A stretch of DNA of 64,000 nucleotides from Urbifossiella limnaea. GTDB lineage: Bacteria > Planctomycetota > Planctomycetia > Gemmatales > Gemmataceae. The translations under genes and the position numbers were made by a program. Below are positions 17,294 through 25,507 of the stretch, one piece after another (the stretch's first letter is position 1; every line of letters starts with the position of its first letter). Below the pieces are notes generated by a model, which saw only the letters and a program-made list of their open reading frames with translations, was not told the origin of the DNA and made no database searches. The stretch lies in contig NZ_CP036273.1 of the NCBI RefSeq assembly GCF_007747215.1, forward strand, positions 3,270,322 through 3,334,321, read 5' to 3'.

Positions 17294-17323
17294 CCGGCCG
17301 GGAGCTCCGCGGCTCCCGGCCGG
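17294..17323 (-). terminator. Hairpin downstream of the RNA ligase gene
   Basis: A 12-bp perfect stem (CCGGCCGGGAGC at 17294-17305, complement at 17312-17323) with a 6-nt loop lies 7 bp after the ligase stop. No strong T-tract is present. It would end ligase transcription before the phosphoesterase gene. Confidence 0.6.
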
Positions 17324-17330
17324 CGTGGTG

Positions 17331-18392
17331 TCACTCGTCAAACTTCAGCAAGAACTTCGGGTTGATCACCTTGAAGCTCAGCCGCCCGCCCAGGTCCGGG
17401 TCGTACTCCTCGGCCGGCGGCCGCAACACCACCCCCTCGCGCTGTACCCTCGGGTTCAGCGCGCTCGTCCCTTCCGCGAACGCGACGAGCTGGTCGACCG
17501 TGTGGTCGAGCACGAGCGTGCCGAGCTGCGGCACCGGCGGGAGGCCGACCGCGGCGAGCACGTCCGCCGCCGCGGCGTGATCCACCCACCGGCCGGCGCC
17601 CAGGTCGAGGACGCTGAAGACGCGCAGGCCGATGTCGTTCAGCCCGTACTTGTTCCCCTGCACGCCGGGACCGATCACCTCGGCCTGCACGGCCACGTCC
17701 GCCCCGAGACGGTCGCGGGCCTCGCGCAGTTTCTCCTCCAGGTTCAGCGCCCGCGCCACGCGCACCAGGCCGTTCGACTCGTCCGTCTCGTCGAGCCACA
17801 GGTTGCGGCTACACGCGCCGAACTCGCCGTCGCGGAGGAAGGCGGTGAACGAGGTCCCGTCGAGCTTCTCGGTGACGACAAACGTCCGCCCGCGGTGCCG
17901 CTCCAGCACGGCTTCCAGCAACTGCACGCGCGTCTCGTCCGTCTTCGACAGGAAGCCGGGGAACGGCCCCTTGACCCGGCCCGCGAACCCGGCCGGCGCC
18001 GGCGGCTCCCACTTCCGCACCCCGAGCGCGGCCGTCACGTCGGCCCCCTCGGCGGTCGGGGCGTCGGCCGGCAAGATCGCCAACGGGAAGCAGATGCCCT
18101 GCGACACCTGGCCGCGGAGGCGGACGGTTTTGATGCGGAACCCGGCCGGCGTGACCTCGCCGGTGACCGGGTCGGTGAGGGCCGGCTTGAAGCTGCCGGC
18201 GCGGAGGAACTCGAACTCCGGCCGCTCGGGCAGGAGCGAGTCGATCTCGCAGTAGACGACGCGGTCGCCGGGCCGGTACTCGCCCGTCTTGCCGACGACC
18301 CACCAGCCCAGGACGCGGACGCGCTCGATGGCCTCTGCCCCCGGGATGGGTTCGACGGCGTTGACAGTCTGGATGCTGGCGAGGGTGCGCAC
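17331..18392 (-). CDS. ATP-dependent RNA ligase, Rnl5 (DraRnl) type
   Basis: A 353-residue nucleotidyltransferase with the architecture of Deinococcus radiodurans RNA ligase: an N-terminal OB-like module (residues 1-110, including PGDRVVYCEIDSLLPERPEFEFL and IKTVRLRGQVSQGICFP), then the adenylyltransferase domain with motif I K176-L-D-G179 (VTEKLDGTS), a motif III/IIIa region (VFSVLDLG), motif IV (REGVVLRP) and motif V (LSFKVINPKFLLK). DraRnl seals 3'-OH/5'-PO4 nicks in RNA strands, including those in mixed duplexes. It lies beside tRNA-Gln on the same strand but behind that tRNA's terminator. No end-healing kinase or phosphatase is adjacent. Confidence 0.88.
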   Translation of the reverse strand: MRTLASIQTVNAVEPIPGAEAIERVRVLGWWVVGKTGEYRPGDRVVYCEIDSLLPERPEFEFLRAGSFKPALTDPVTGEVTPAGFRIKTVRLRGQVSQGICFPLAILPADAPTAEGADVTAALGVRKWEPPAPAGFAGRVKGPFPGFLSKTDETRVQLLEAVLERHRGRTFVVTEKLDGTSFTAFLRDGEFGACSRNLWLDETDESNGLVRVARALNLEEKLREARDRLGADVAVQAEVIGPGVQGNKYGLNDIGLRVFSVLDLGAGRWVDHAAAADVLAAVGLPPVPQLGTLVLDHTVDQLVAFAEGTSALNPRVQREGVVLRPPAEEYDPDLGGRLSFKVINPKFLLKFDE

Positions 18393-18459
18393 GGCGGCCT
18401 CCGGTTGTGACGGAAGAGAGCGGCCGGCCGGGTGCGGGGTTCGGGAAGTGGAAAAGTGA

Positions 18460-18493
18460 GAGGCCCGCCGCGAGTCGCCTCGCCGCGGGCCTC
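18460..18493 (-). terminator. Intrinsic terminator of tRNA-Gln
   Basis: Arms 18460-18474 and 18479-18493 pair at 14 of 15 positions over a 4-nt loop. Read on the minus strand, the stem is followed by TCACTTTTCC, a short T-rich tract. It lies 11 bp past the 3' end of the tRNA and before the RNA ligase start. Confidence 0.7.
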
Positions 18494-18504
18494 ATCCCAC
18501 CGAG

Positions 18505-18575
18505 TTGGGGATCTAGGATTCGAACCTAGACTAACTGAGTCAGAGTCAGTCGTGCTACCGTTACACCAATCCCCA
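18505..18575 (-). tRNA. tRNA-Gln (anticodon CUG)
   Basis: On the minus strand a full cloverleaf is present: acceptor stem TGGGGAT/ATCCCCA, D-arm GGTGTAACGGTAGCAC, anticodon stem ACTGA/TCAGT around loop CTCTGAC giving anticodon CTG, and T-arm CTAGG-TTCGAAT-CCTAG. The discriminator is A and CCA is not encoded. This tRNA reads CAG, the favoured Gln codon in GC-rich genomes. Confidence 0.96.
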
Positions 18576-18735
18576 GCGGTTCTGACTCAACGCCGGCATC
18601 TTACTCACAACTTCCGCGGTCGGCAAGGTCGCCTCCCACGGGCCGGCAGGTCGCGTCCCGCGCGGGAACCCGACGAATCCCTTGATGTCGATCATGGTTC
18701 CGGCACAGTTGGGCACTTCGACTCGTCGGAACAAA
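18576..18735. other. Spacer upstream of tRNA-Gln, no gene supported
   Basis: This stretch contains the promoter region of tRNA-Gln (minus strand). A 44-codon minus-strand frame starting at 18695 runs into the tRNA itself and is not credible as a gene. The part next to the repeat (GACTCGTCGGAACAAAC) weakly resembles the leader of the ATPase gene next to copy A, hinting that an ATPase relative once stood here. Confidence 0.4.
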
Positions 18736-18801
18736 CTTTTTTATGAGTCGGTGACATGTTGCCGCGAATCGACCCACCCCGGCCGGAAACAAGAATCGCC
18801 G
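18736..18801. repeat. 65-bp two-copy repeat, copy B
   Basis: Matches copy A (9060-9125) at 60 of 65 positions without gaps, same orientation. Here it lies about 160 bp upstream of tRNA-Gln (on the tRNA's strand) and about 85 bp upstream of the divergent dipeptidase start. No ATPase gene is attached to this copy. Confidence 0.85.
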
Positions 18802-18884
18802 TGCGAGTGTGGTTGGGAATGGACGTGCCCGCCGGCCACCGGGGCGGTATTCTCACCGTGCCTCCCCGCCGCCGAGACACCGCC

Positions 18885-20102
18885 ATGCGCCTCGCCTTCC
18901 TGCTCCTCGCGCTCGCCGCCGGGGTCGCCCCCGCCCAACCGGCGCCGAAGGCCACCCCCAAAGATATTGTCGTCACGCCGGAAGCGCTCGCCGTCCACCG
19001 TGACGCCCTCCTCGTGGACGGCCACAACGACTTGCCGTGGGAGCTACGGCAGAAGGACGGCCCCGCATTCCGGTCGATCAACATCGGCGTGCCGCAGCCG
19101 CGCTTCCACACCGACATCGAGCGGTTGAAGAAGGGTAACGTCGGCGTGCAGTTCTGGTCGGCCTACGTGCCCACGGACACGGTCAAGAAGGGCGTCGCGG
19201 TCCGCACCACGCTCGAGCAGATCGACATCGTCCACCAGCTGTGCGCGCGGCACCCCGAGGCGTTCGAGATGGCTTACGGCACCGCCGACATCGCCCGCAT
19301 CCGCAAGGCCGGCAAGATCGCCTCGCTCATCGGCGTGGAAGGCGGTCACTCCATCGACAACTCGCTGGGCGTCCTCCGCGACTACTATCGCCTCGGCGTT
19401 CGCTACATGACACTCACTCACTCCGAGTCGCTCGACTGGGCCGACAGCTGCTCCGACGCCCCGAAGGCCAACGGCCTCAGCCCGTTCGGCGAAGAGGTCG
19501 TCCGCGAGATGAACCGCCTTGGGATGCTCGTGGACCTGTCGCACGTGTCGCCGGAGACGATGAAGGCCGCGCTGAAGGTGACGCGGGCGCCAGTCATCTT
19601 CTCGCACTCGTCGGCCCGCGGCGTCGCCGACCACCCGCGGAACGTGCCCGACGACGTGCTGCCGCTCGTGAAGCAGAACGGCGGAGTGGTGATGATCAAT
19701 TTCTACTCCGGGTTCTTGGTACCGGAGGGCGCCCGCGCCACCCGGCGGATGTTCGAGGTCGCTCGCGAGTTCCGCAAGAAGTTCCCCGACGAGGACGCCT
19801 TCCAGGAGGCGATGAAGGCGTGGTCGAAGGAGAACGACTACCCGGCCGGGACCGTCGGCACGATCGTGGACCACATCGACCACGTCGTGAAGCACGCGGG
19901 GATCGACCACGTCGGGCTCGGCTCCGACTTCGACGGCGTGCCGCGGTTGCCGCACCAAATGCACGACGTGTCGTGCTACCCGTTCATCACGCAAGAGATG
20001 CTGACGCGCGGGTACAGCCGGGAGGCGATCCACAAGGTCCTAGGCGGGAACGCGATGCGGGCGTTCTCCGCGGCCGAGCGGGCGGCGGCGGCGAAACCCT
20101 GA
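18885..20102 (+). CDS. Membrane dipeptidase, peptidase M19 (renal dipeptidase family)
   Basis: Zinc dipeptidase of 405 residues with signal peptide [19 protein letters not shown]. Family landmarks are in order: DGHNDLP (H-x-D zinc ligands), [12 protein letters not shown] with the bridging glutamate, [18 protein letters not shown] with a histidine ligand, [22 protein letters not shown], and [13 protein letters not shown] chose ATG 18885 because it starts a clean signal peptide; an open frame extends to 18756 through the repeat. It probably cleaves dipeptides (including D-residue ones from peptidoglycan) in the periplasm. Confidence 0.92.
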   Translation: MRLAFLLLALAAGVAPAQPAPKATPKDIVVTPEALAVHRDALLVDGHNDLPWELRQKDGPAFRSINIGVPQPRFHTDIERLKKGNVGVQFWSAYVPTDTVKKGVAVRTTLEQIDIVHQLCARHPEAFEMAYGTADIARIRKAGKIASLIGVEGGHSIDNSLGVLRDYYRLGVRYMTLTHSESLDWADSCSDAPKANGLSPFGEEVVREMNRLGMLVDLSHVSPETMKAALKVTRAPVIFSHSSARGVADHPRNVPDDVLPLVKQNGGVVMINFYSGFLVPEGARATRRMFEVAREFRKKFPDEDAFQEAMKAWSKENDYPAGTVGTIVDHIDHVVKHAGIDHVGLGSDFDGVPRLPHQMHDVSCYPFITQEMLTRGYSREAIHKVLGGNAMRAFSAAERAAAAKP

Positions 20103-20163
20103 GGTTGCGTCCGCCGCCGCCGCGGGGTATACCGGTCGGCCCCACCCGGCACAGGGACGTGCC

Positions 20164-21201
20164 ATGCCGACCCCGCCCGCCGACCGCCTCGCGTTCGCCC
20201 GGGACGTGCTGCGCGCCGAGGCCGCGGCCGTCGCCGGCGTCGCCGACCGGCTCGGGGCGTCGTTCCTCGCCGCCGTCGAAGCGCTCCTCCACTGCCGCGG
20301 CCGAGTCGCCGTCGTGGGCGTCGGCAAGTCGGCCGACGTGGGGGCGAAGATCGCCGGCACGCTCAACTCGACCGGCACCCGCGCCTACACCCTCGACGCC
20401 ACCCGCGCCGTTCACGGCGACCTGGGCATGGTTCACGCCGACGACGCAGCGCTGCTCCTCTCCCACAGCGGTGAGTCGGACGAGATCGTCCGTCTGATCG
20501 GGCCGCTCCGCAAACTCGCCTCCGCGCTCGTCGGCGTCACCGGCAACCCAGCCGGCACCCTGGCCCGGTGTGCCGACATTGCGGTGGTGTACGGCCCCGT
20601 CCAGGAGGCGTGCCCGCTGGCGCTTGCCCCGAGTTCCAGCACGACCGTCATGCTCGCACTCGGCGACGCGGTCGCGTTCACGCTCCTCCAAGAACGCCGC
20701 TTCACGGCCGAGGACTTCGCCCGATACCACCCGGCCGGCAGCCTCGGCCGCCGGCTTGCCACCGTGTCCGACGTGATGCGGACCGGCCGCGAACTCCGCA
20801 TCGCCCCCGCCGCGGCGACCGTCCGCGAGGTGTTCGCGCGGGTGCATCACGAGGGCCGCCGCACCGGTGCCGTGATGCTCGTCGACGACGCCGGCCGACT
20901 CGCCGGACTGTTCACCGACAGCGACCTGGCCCGGCTGTTCGAGGCCCGCCGCGACGGCTCGATGGACGAGCCGGTCGAACGGGTCATGACGCGGGCGCCG
21001 GTCGTGACCGGCGTCGGCGCACGGGTCGGGGAGGCGCTCGACATCCTGCGGGCGCGGAAGTTCAGCGAGCTGCCGGTCGTGGACGACGACGGCCGGCCCG
21101 TCGGCATGATCGACATCACCGACCTGATCGGGCTCGCGCCGCCGTCCGTTCCGGCGGAAACTCGCCCGCCGCTCCGCCTCGCCGACCGCCGCAGCGCGTA
21201 G
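20164..21201 (+). CDS. kdsD: Arabinose-5-phosphate isomerase
   Basis: Converts ribulose-5-phosphate to arabinose-5-phosphate, the first step to Kdo for LPS. The N-terminal SIS domain holds VAVVGVGKSADVGAKIAGTLNSTG, LLLSHSGESDEIV and ALAPSSSTT, and a GSLGRR signature follows. Two CBS domains make up residues about 205-335 (VMRTGRELRIA..., VMTRAPVV... and FSELPVVDDDGRPVGMIDITDL). At 345 residues it is a full-length KdsD. It starts a tight plus-strand unit with kdsC (1-bp gap) and the giant Lpt-like gene, the same functional order as E. coli kdsD-kdsC-lptC-lptA. Confidence 0.94.
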   Translation: MPTPPADRLAFARDVLRAEAAAVAGVADRLGASFLAAVEALLHCRGRVAVVGVGKSADVGAKIAGTLNSTGTRAYTLDATRAVHGDLGMVHADDAALLLSHSGESDEIVRLIGPLRKLASALVGVTGNPAGTLARCADIAVVYGPVQEACPLALAPSSSTTVMLALGDAVAFTLLQERRFTAEDFARYHPAGSLGRRLATVSDVMRTGRELRIAPAAATVREVFARVHHEGRRTGAVMLVDDAGRLAGLFTDSDLARLFEARRDGSMDEPVERVMTRAPVVTGVGARVGEALDILRARKFSELPVVDDDGRPVGMIDITDLIGLAPPSVPAETRPPLRLADRRSA

Positions 21202-21202
21202 G

Positions 21203-21748
21203 ATGCACCACTCTCCCCCGGCACTGATGCCCGACCTCGCCGCCCGTGCCGCCCGAATCCGGCTGCTGCTCCTCGACGTGGACGGCGTGCTGACAGACGG
21301 CCGCATCGTGTACTCCGACGACGGCACCGAGGTGAAGCGGTTCCACGTCCGCGACGGCTCGGGGTTGAAGTTCTGGCGCGACGCCGGTAAGCGGGCTGCG
21401 ATTGTGTCGGGCAGAAGTTCCGCGGCCGTGACCCGCCGCGCGGCTGAGTTGGGGATCGCGCCGGTGCTGCAGGCGCAAGCGGACAAGGTGCCGGCGTTCG
21501 AGCGAGTGCTGGCCGAGGTCGGCGTGTCGGCCGACGATGTGTGTGCGATCGGCGACGACCTGCCGGACCTTCCCGTGCTGTTGCGAGCCGGATTGGCCGT
21601 GGCGGTAGCCGACGCGGCACCCGAGGTTCGTTCCGCGGCCGATTACGTGACCGCGGCGCCGGGCGGGGCCGGGGCGGTCCGCGAAGCGATCGAGTGGCTG
21701 ATGACGCTGACCGGCGAGTGGCAGCGGGTTGTCGCGTCGTTCCGCTGA
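21203..21748 (+). CDS. kdsC: 3-deoxy-D-manno-octulosonate 8-phosphate phosphatase
   Basis: HAD phosphatase without a cap domain that releases Kdo. Motif I is LLLDVDGVLTDGRI, motif II IVSGRSSAAV, and the C-terminal acidic motif is CAIGDDLPDLPVL; KRFHVRDGSGLKFW between them is typical of KdsC tetramers. It has 181 residues from the ATG at 21203; a second ATG at residue 9 could also serve as start. Its position between kdsD and the Lpt-like gene fixes the assignment. Confidence 0.94.
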   Translation: MHHSPPALMPDLAARAARIRLLLLDVDGVLTDGRIVYSDDGTEVKRFHVRDGSGLKFWRDAGKRAAIVSGRSSAAVTRRAAELGIAPVLQAQADKVPAFERVLAEVGVSADDVCAIGDDLPDLPVLLRAGLAVAVADAAPEVRSAADYVTAAPGGAGAVREAIEWLMTLTGEWQRVVASFR

Positions 21749-21763
21749 CGGGGGCAAGCGATC

Positions 21764-24700
21764 GTGTGGACGCCGCGGCGGGTTCTGCTCCTTCTCGCCG
21801 GTACCGCGCTGTTCGCCGCGGTGTACGGGGCGTACGCCGGCGCCCTCGGCTGGATCGACGGCCTGCCACAACTCCCGGCCAAGGCGCTGGCCCGTTCCGA
21901 CGGTACGTTCCGGCCGCCCGAGCGGCCGGTGCTGCCGACGGTGCAACTCCTCCGCGAGGCGTTCGGCCCCGGCTGTGAGGAGGAGAACACCACCACCTAC
22001 GCAAACCAGTTCACGTTCAAGAGCGGCGACTCGTGGGTCGTCGTGGCCACCGGGCGGGTGCCGAACCCGGACGGCAAGTCGGTCACGCTCAGCCCGTTCA
22101 GCGTCGCCGTGTTCGGGAAGCCGAAGCCGCCGCACCTGCGGGCGCCGGGCGAGGTGTCCGAGGTCAGCACGTTCCACGCCGACAAGGCCGTGCTGGAGTT
22201 CGACCGGGTCGTGACGGGCCTGGCCGACATGGTCAAGGCGAAGGTGCTGCGGCTCGAACTCGTCAGCGACCCCGAGGCGACGACCGCGGACAAGCGGCGC
22301 GGCCTCGTCCACATCACCAACAACCAGCGCACCTCCGACCCGAACCGGTCGCTGGTGGTGCGGACGCCCGGCCCCGTGTTCTACCGCGACCCGAAGAACG
22401 CGGACCGCAAGGCCGCCGGCCCGGACGTGTGGACCGACGCGGCGATCGAGGTGGTCGATAAGCAGAACCTGCCGCGGGCCTACGGCGCCCCGGCGCCGCC
22501 GACGGCGACCACGCGGGCCAAGGATTTGCAGGACGCCGGAGTCGTGCCCGACATCCTCTCCGGCCGCCGCTTCCCGCCGCCGACGGTGACGGCCGTCGGC
22601 CTCAAGGTGTTTCTCGAAGACAAGGACGCGAAGCTCGTCGCGGTCAAGAAGGGCTCGGCCGGCTTCTCCGGCGTCCGCCGCCTGGAACTCGGCGAGAAGG
22701 TGCTGCTGAACCTGTGGGTGGACGCGCGGCAGTCCGTGATGGCGAGCCCCGGAGGGGCGACGAGTCCGCTCAGCGTCGTCGAGGAACCGCCGGCCGCGGC
22801 CGCGGTCGTCGGCGGGCTGTTCGCGGCCGTCCAGTCCGTCCGCCGGCTCGACCGCGCGCTGTTGCAGATCGAGACGCTCGGCCCATTCGCTTACGACGCG
22901 GAGAAGAACGTCGGCCGGTTCGACGTGGTGCCCGCGGCCGAGGCGGGGGTGCAGGATTACGTGCAGGTCCACAAGCTGCCGCCGCGGGGCGGGACCCAGC
23001 GGTTGTTCAGCCAGGTGCTCGAGATCGAGTTCAACGGCCCGCCGACCGGCGGTAAGGCGCCCGAGCCGAAGGCGGCCGGGGCGGGGCCGTCGTTCAAGGA
23101 GCTGCGGGCGTGGACGTACACCCCGGGCCGACTCGTCATGGTGTCGTCCGACGCGGACCGGCTCAACGCCTTTGGCACGAAGTTGGTCCACGACGAGACG
23201 TCCAACAAGTCGGTGCTGACCGGCGCGCCTCTGACGGCGATCCGCGGTAACGAGGCGCGGGCCGACAAGAAGGAAGCCGGCGAGAGCGTGCTGACCGCCG
23301 GCGCCGCCGGCCGCCCCGCGACGCTCACGATGACCAGCACTACGACAGGCGCGAAAAAGTCCACGGCGGCACTGATCGAGGGCGCCGGCACGATGAAGCT
23401 GTTCGACCCGAACAGCGGCACGCAGTCGGTTGAGGCGGCGTGGGCGCAGTCGATGTCGCACACGCGCGAGACCGCCCAGAACCGCGAACTGGACCTCCTC
23501 ACGTTCACTGGCGCCGCGTCGTTCGACGATCGCAAGGCTGATTTTTGGCTGAAAGGGAACGTGCTGAAACTGTGGCTCGACCCGGCTGCGGGCCAGGGCG
23601 GCGGCCAACCGCTGCCGCACCAGGTGCAGGCGCTCGGCGACGTGTCGAGCCACTCGACGGACTACGACATCGAGCGGGCCGACCACCTCAATGTGGTATT
23701 CACGGAGGGCGTGAACACCCCAACCGTGCGGCCCGCGGCGCCAACTCCCGCGGCTCCGGCACAGCCCGTCACGGCGCAACCGAATTCGCCGACTCCAGCC
23801 CCCGCGGTCGCGTCCGCACCACAGCCGAAAGAGGAGCCGCGGCCGAAACCGCCAATCCGCATCCGCGCCCGACTCATCAACACAACCGTCGAGCGGGTCG
23901 CCTTCAAGAACGACTTCGAGGGGCTGGACCGGCCCGGCACGAAGATGCCCGGCCTCTCGCCGTCCGACCCGGTGTCGCGGACGCCGACCGGCGGTACGAA
24001 GTATCAGCTGAAGCACGTCAGCTGTGAGGGGAGCGATAAGGTTCGCGGCCAGGACGCGCCGCTCGTCCACCAGGACCCGACCGACCCGGGCAAGCAGCCC
24101 CGTGGCATCGACATCTACGGCACGAGTCTGCACCTCGACCAGACGCCGGACGGCGCCGTGATGACCGTGACCGGCGAAACCGGCCGTCCGGGGCAGGTGC
24201 ACCACGAAGGGATGTCCGTGGTCGGCCCGAAGGTCGTGATCGACCAACTGCGAAACCGACTGTCCGTCGAGGGGGGTGGGTCGCTGGCGATGCCCGTGGG
24301 GAGTACGCTCGCCGGCAGCGAGCCGCAGAAAGCCCCCGTGGCCGCCGGCAAGAAGGACGCGCCGCCCGCGCCGCCCATCGTGATCCACTGGCGCGACGAA
24401 ATGCGGTTCGAGGGGGCGCTGAAGACGGCGGAGTTCATCGGCCGGGTGCGGACGATTCAGGGTGAAGCGTCGGTGGTGTGCCACACCATGCAGGTGTTCT
24501 TCGACAAGCCGGTGGTGTTCAACCCGGCCCGCCCGGCGGGGGCCACCCCCGGCCCGCGCGGCGACGCGAAGATCGATCGCGTGTACTGCTACAACGCCCC
24601 GGGTGACGCCCCCGACGAACCACGCGACGCCCACGAAGTGCATTACACCGAGGTGCAGCGCGACCCCACCGGCCGGCTCACGAAGTGGCAATTCCTCCGC

Positions 24701-25369
24701 TCCGCTTCGCTGGAAATGACGGCCAAGACTGCGGACGCCCCCGGCCAGGAACCGTATCAGCAGCTACTCGCCACCGGTCCCGGCGAGGTCCGCATCTGGC
24801 AGTACGGCGAGAAGAACGTCTCTCGGGCGCAGCCCTCCACCCAACCGATGACACCCCCCGTCCGCCCCGCGCCGGCCGAGGGTGAGATGAAGCTCACCGT
24901 GGTGAAGTTCGCCGGCCGCATGGTGGCCAAGGACAAGGGCCGGCTGTACCAGGAGGCGGAGTTCTTCACGGAACAGAACGGAAGCGCGCCGATCGAGGTC
25001 GTCCACGCCCCCGCGTCCGAGCCCGGCGCCGCGATCGCACCGGCGAACCCGCCGGTCGGCACCGTCACGCTTCGGTGCGCCGAGCGGCTGGTGGTGTCCA
25101 CCCACCGCCCGGAGGGGCAGCCCGCGGCCCAGCGGATGGATGCTTACGGGAACGTCTTCATTCGGTCCGACGAGTACGACGGCTGGGGCGAGGTGGTGAA
25201 TTCGGACGGCCGGTACGTCACGCTGTCGGCGGCCGGCAACGCCCTGGCGCGTATCACCCACCGGTTCAACGGCAGCGGCAACATCGCGCGGCGGATCGTT
25301 TACGACCGGGCGACCGGCGACTACCGCGTCACCGAGAGTGCAGGGGCAACGATCCAGCCGCCCCGCTGA
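21764..25369 (+). CDS. Giant LptC/LptA (OstA)-like LPS-transport protein, putative
   Basis: A 1201-residue protein starting at GTG, 15 bp after kdsC. One N-terminal membrane segment (LLLLAGTALFAAVYGAYAGAL) is followed by an LptC-like beta region, a long middle region of beta-rich repeats, a Pro/Ala linker at about 652-697, and a C-terminal OstA/LptA-like part (about 790-1201) with repeats such as KTAEFIGRVRTIQGEASVVCHTMQVFFD and QRMDAYGNVFIRSDEYDGWGEVV. E. coli LptC and LptA are about 190 and 185 residues, so this would be a single-chain bridge several times longer. The assignment rests on synteny with kdsDC and motif style, not on strong identity. Confidence 0.62.
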   Translation: MWTPRRVLLLLAGTALFAAVYGAYAGALGWIDGLPQLPAKALARSDGTFRPPERPVLPTVQLLREAFGPGCEEENTTTYANQFTFKSGDSWVVVATGRVPNPDGKSVTLSPFSVAVFGKPKPPHLRAPGEVSEVSTFHADKAVLEFDRVVTGLADMVKAKVLRLELVSDPEATTADKRRGLVHITNNQRTSDPNRSLVVRTPGPVFYRDPKNADRKAAGPDVWTDAAIEVVDKQNLPRAYGAPAPPTATTRAKDLQDAGVVPDILSGRRFPPPTVTAVGLKVFLEDKDAKLVAVKKGSAGFSGVRRLELGEKVLLNLWVDARQSVMASPGGATSPLSVVEEPPAAAAVVGGLFAAVQSVRRLDRALLQIETLGPFAYDAEKNVGRFDVVPAAEAGVQDYVQVHKLPPRGGTQRLFSQVLEIEFNGPPTGGKAPEPKAAGAGPSFKELRAWTYTPGRLVMVSSDADRLNAFGTKLVHDETSNKSVLTGAPLTAIRGNEARADKKEAGESVLTAGAAGRPATLTMTSTTTGAKKSTAALIEGAGTMKLFDPNSGTQSVEAAWAQSMSHTRETAQNRELDLLTFTGAASFDDRKADFWLKGNVLKLWLDPAAGQGGGQPLPHQVQALGDVSSHSTDYDIERADHLNVVFTEGVNTPTVRPAAPTPAAPAQPVTAQPNSPTPAPAVASAPQPKEEPRPKPPIRIRARLINTTVERVAFKNDFEGLDRPGTKMPGLSPSDPVSRTPTGGTKYQLKHVSCEGSDKVRGQDAPLVHQDPTDPGKQPRGIDIYGTSLHLDQTPDGAVMTVTGETGRPGQVHHEGMSVVGPKVVIDQLRNRLSVEGGGSLAMPVGSTLAGSEPQKAPVAAGKKDAPPAPPIVIHWRDEMRFEGALKTAEFIGRVRTIQGEASVVCHTMQVFFDKPVVFNPARPAGATPGPRGDAKIDRVYCYNAPGDAPDEPRDAHEVHYTEVQRDPTGRLTKWQFLRSASLEMTAKTADAPGQEPYQQLLATGPGEVRIWQYGEKNVSRAQPSTQPMTPPVRPAPAEGEMKLTVVKFAGRMVAKDKGRLYQEAEFFTEQNGSAPIEVVHAPASEPGAAIAPANPPVGTVTLRCAERLVVSTHRPEGQPAAQRMDAYGNVFIRSDEYDGWGEVVNSDGRYVTLSAAGNALARITHRFNGSGNIARRIVYDRATGDYRVTESAGATIQPPR

Positions 25370-25374
25370 GCCGC

Positions 25375-25436
25375 GCGGGGGTGGGAGGGCGACGGGGTGA
25401 CACCCGGGTGTCACCCCGTCGCCCTCCCACCCCCGC
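25375..25436. repeat. 62-bp perfect palindrome after the giant Lpt-like gene
   Basis: Bases 25375-25405 and 25406-25436 are exact reverse complements (31-bp arms, no spacer; centre CACCC|GGGTG). It lies 5 bp past the stop codon and 72 bp before mgtE. It could act as a terminator or mRNA 3' stabiliser, but there is no T-tract and the perfection is unusual for a terminator. Confidence 0.7.
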
Positions 25437-25507
25437 ACCCCTTCACGGGTTCCCCGTCACGTCCCACAACACACCAGTAGGCTTACAACCTCCACTAGGA
25501 GGGGCCG

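Noticed and set aside
18561-18695. Minus-strand 44-codon frame starting MIDIKGFVGFPRG
   Set aside because: It has no ribosome site and runs into tRNA-Gln, ending at a stop inside the tRNA gene.
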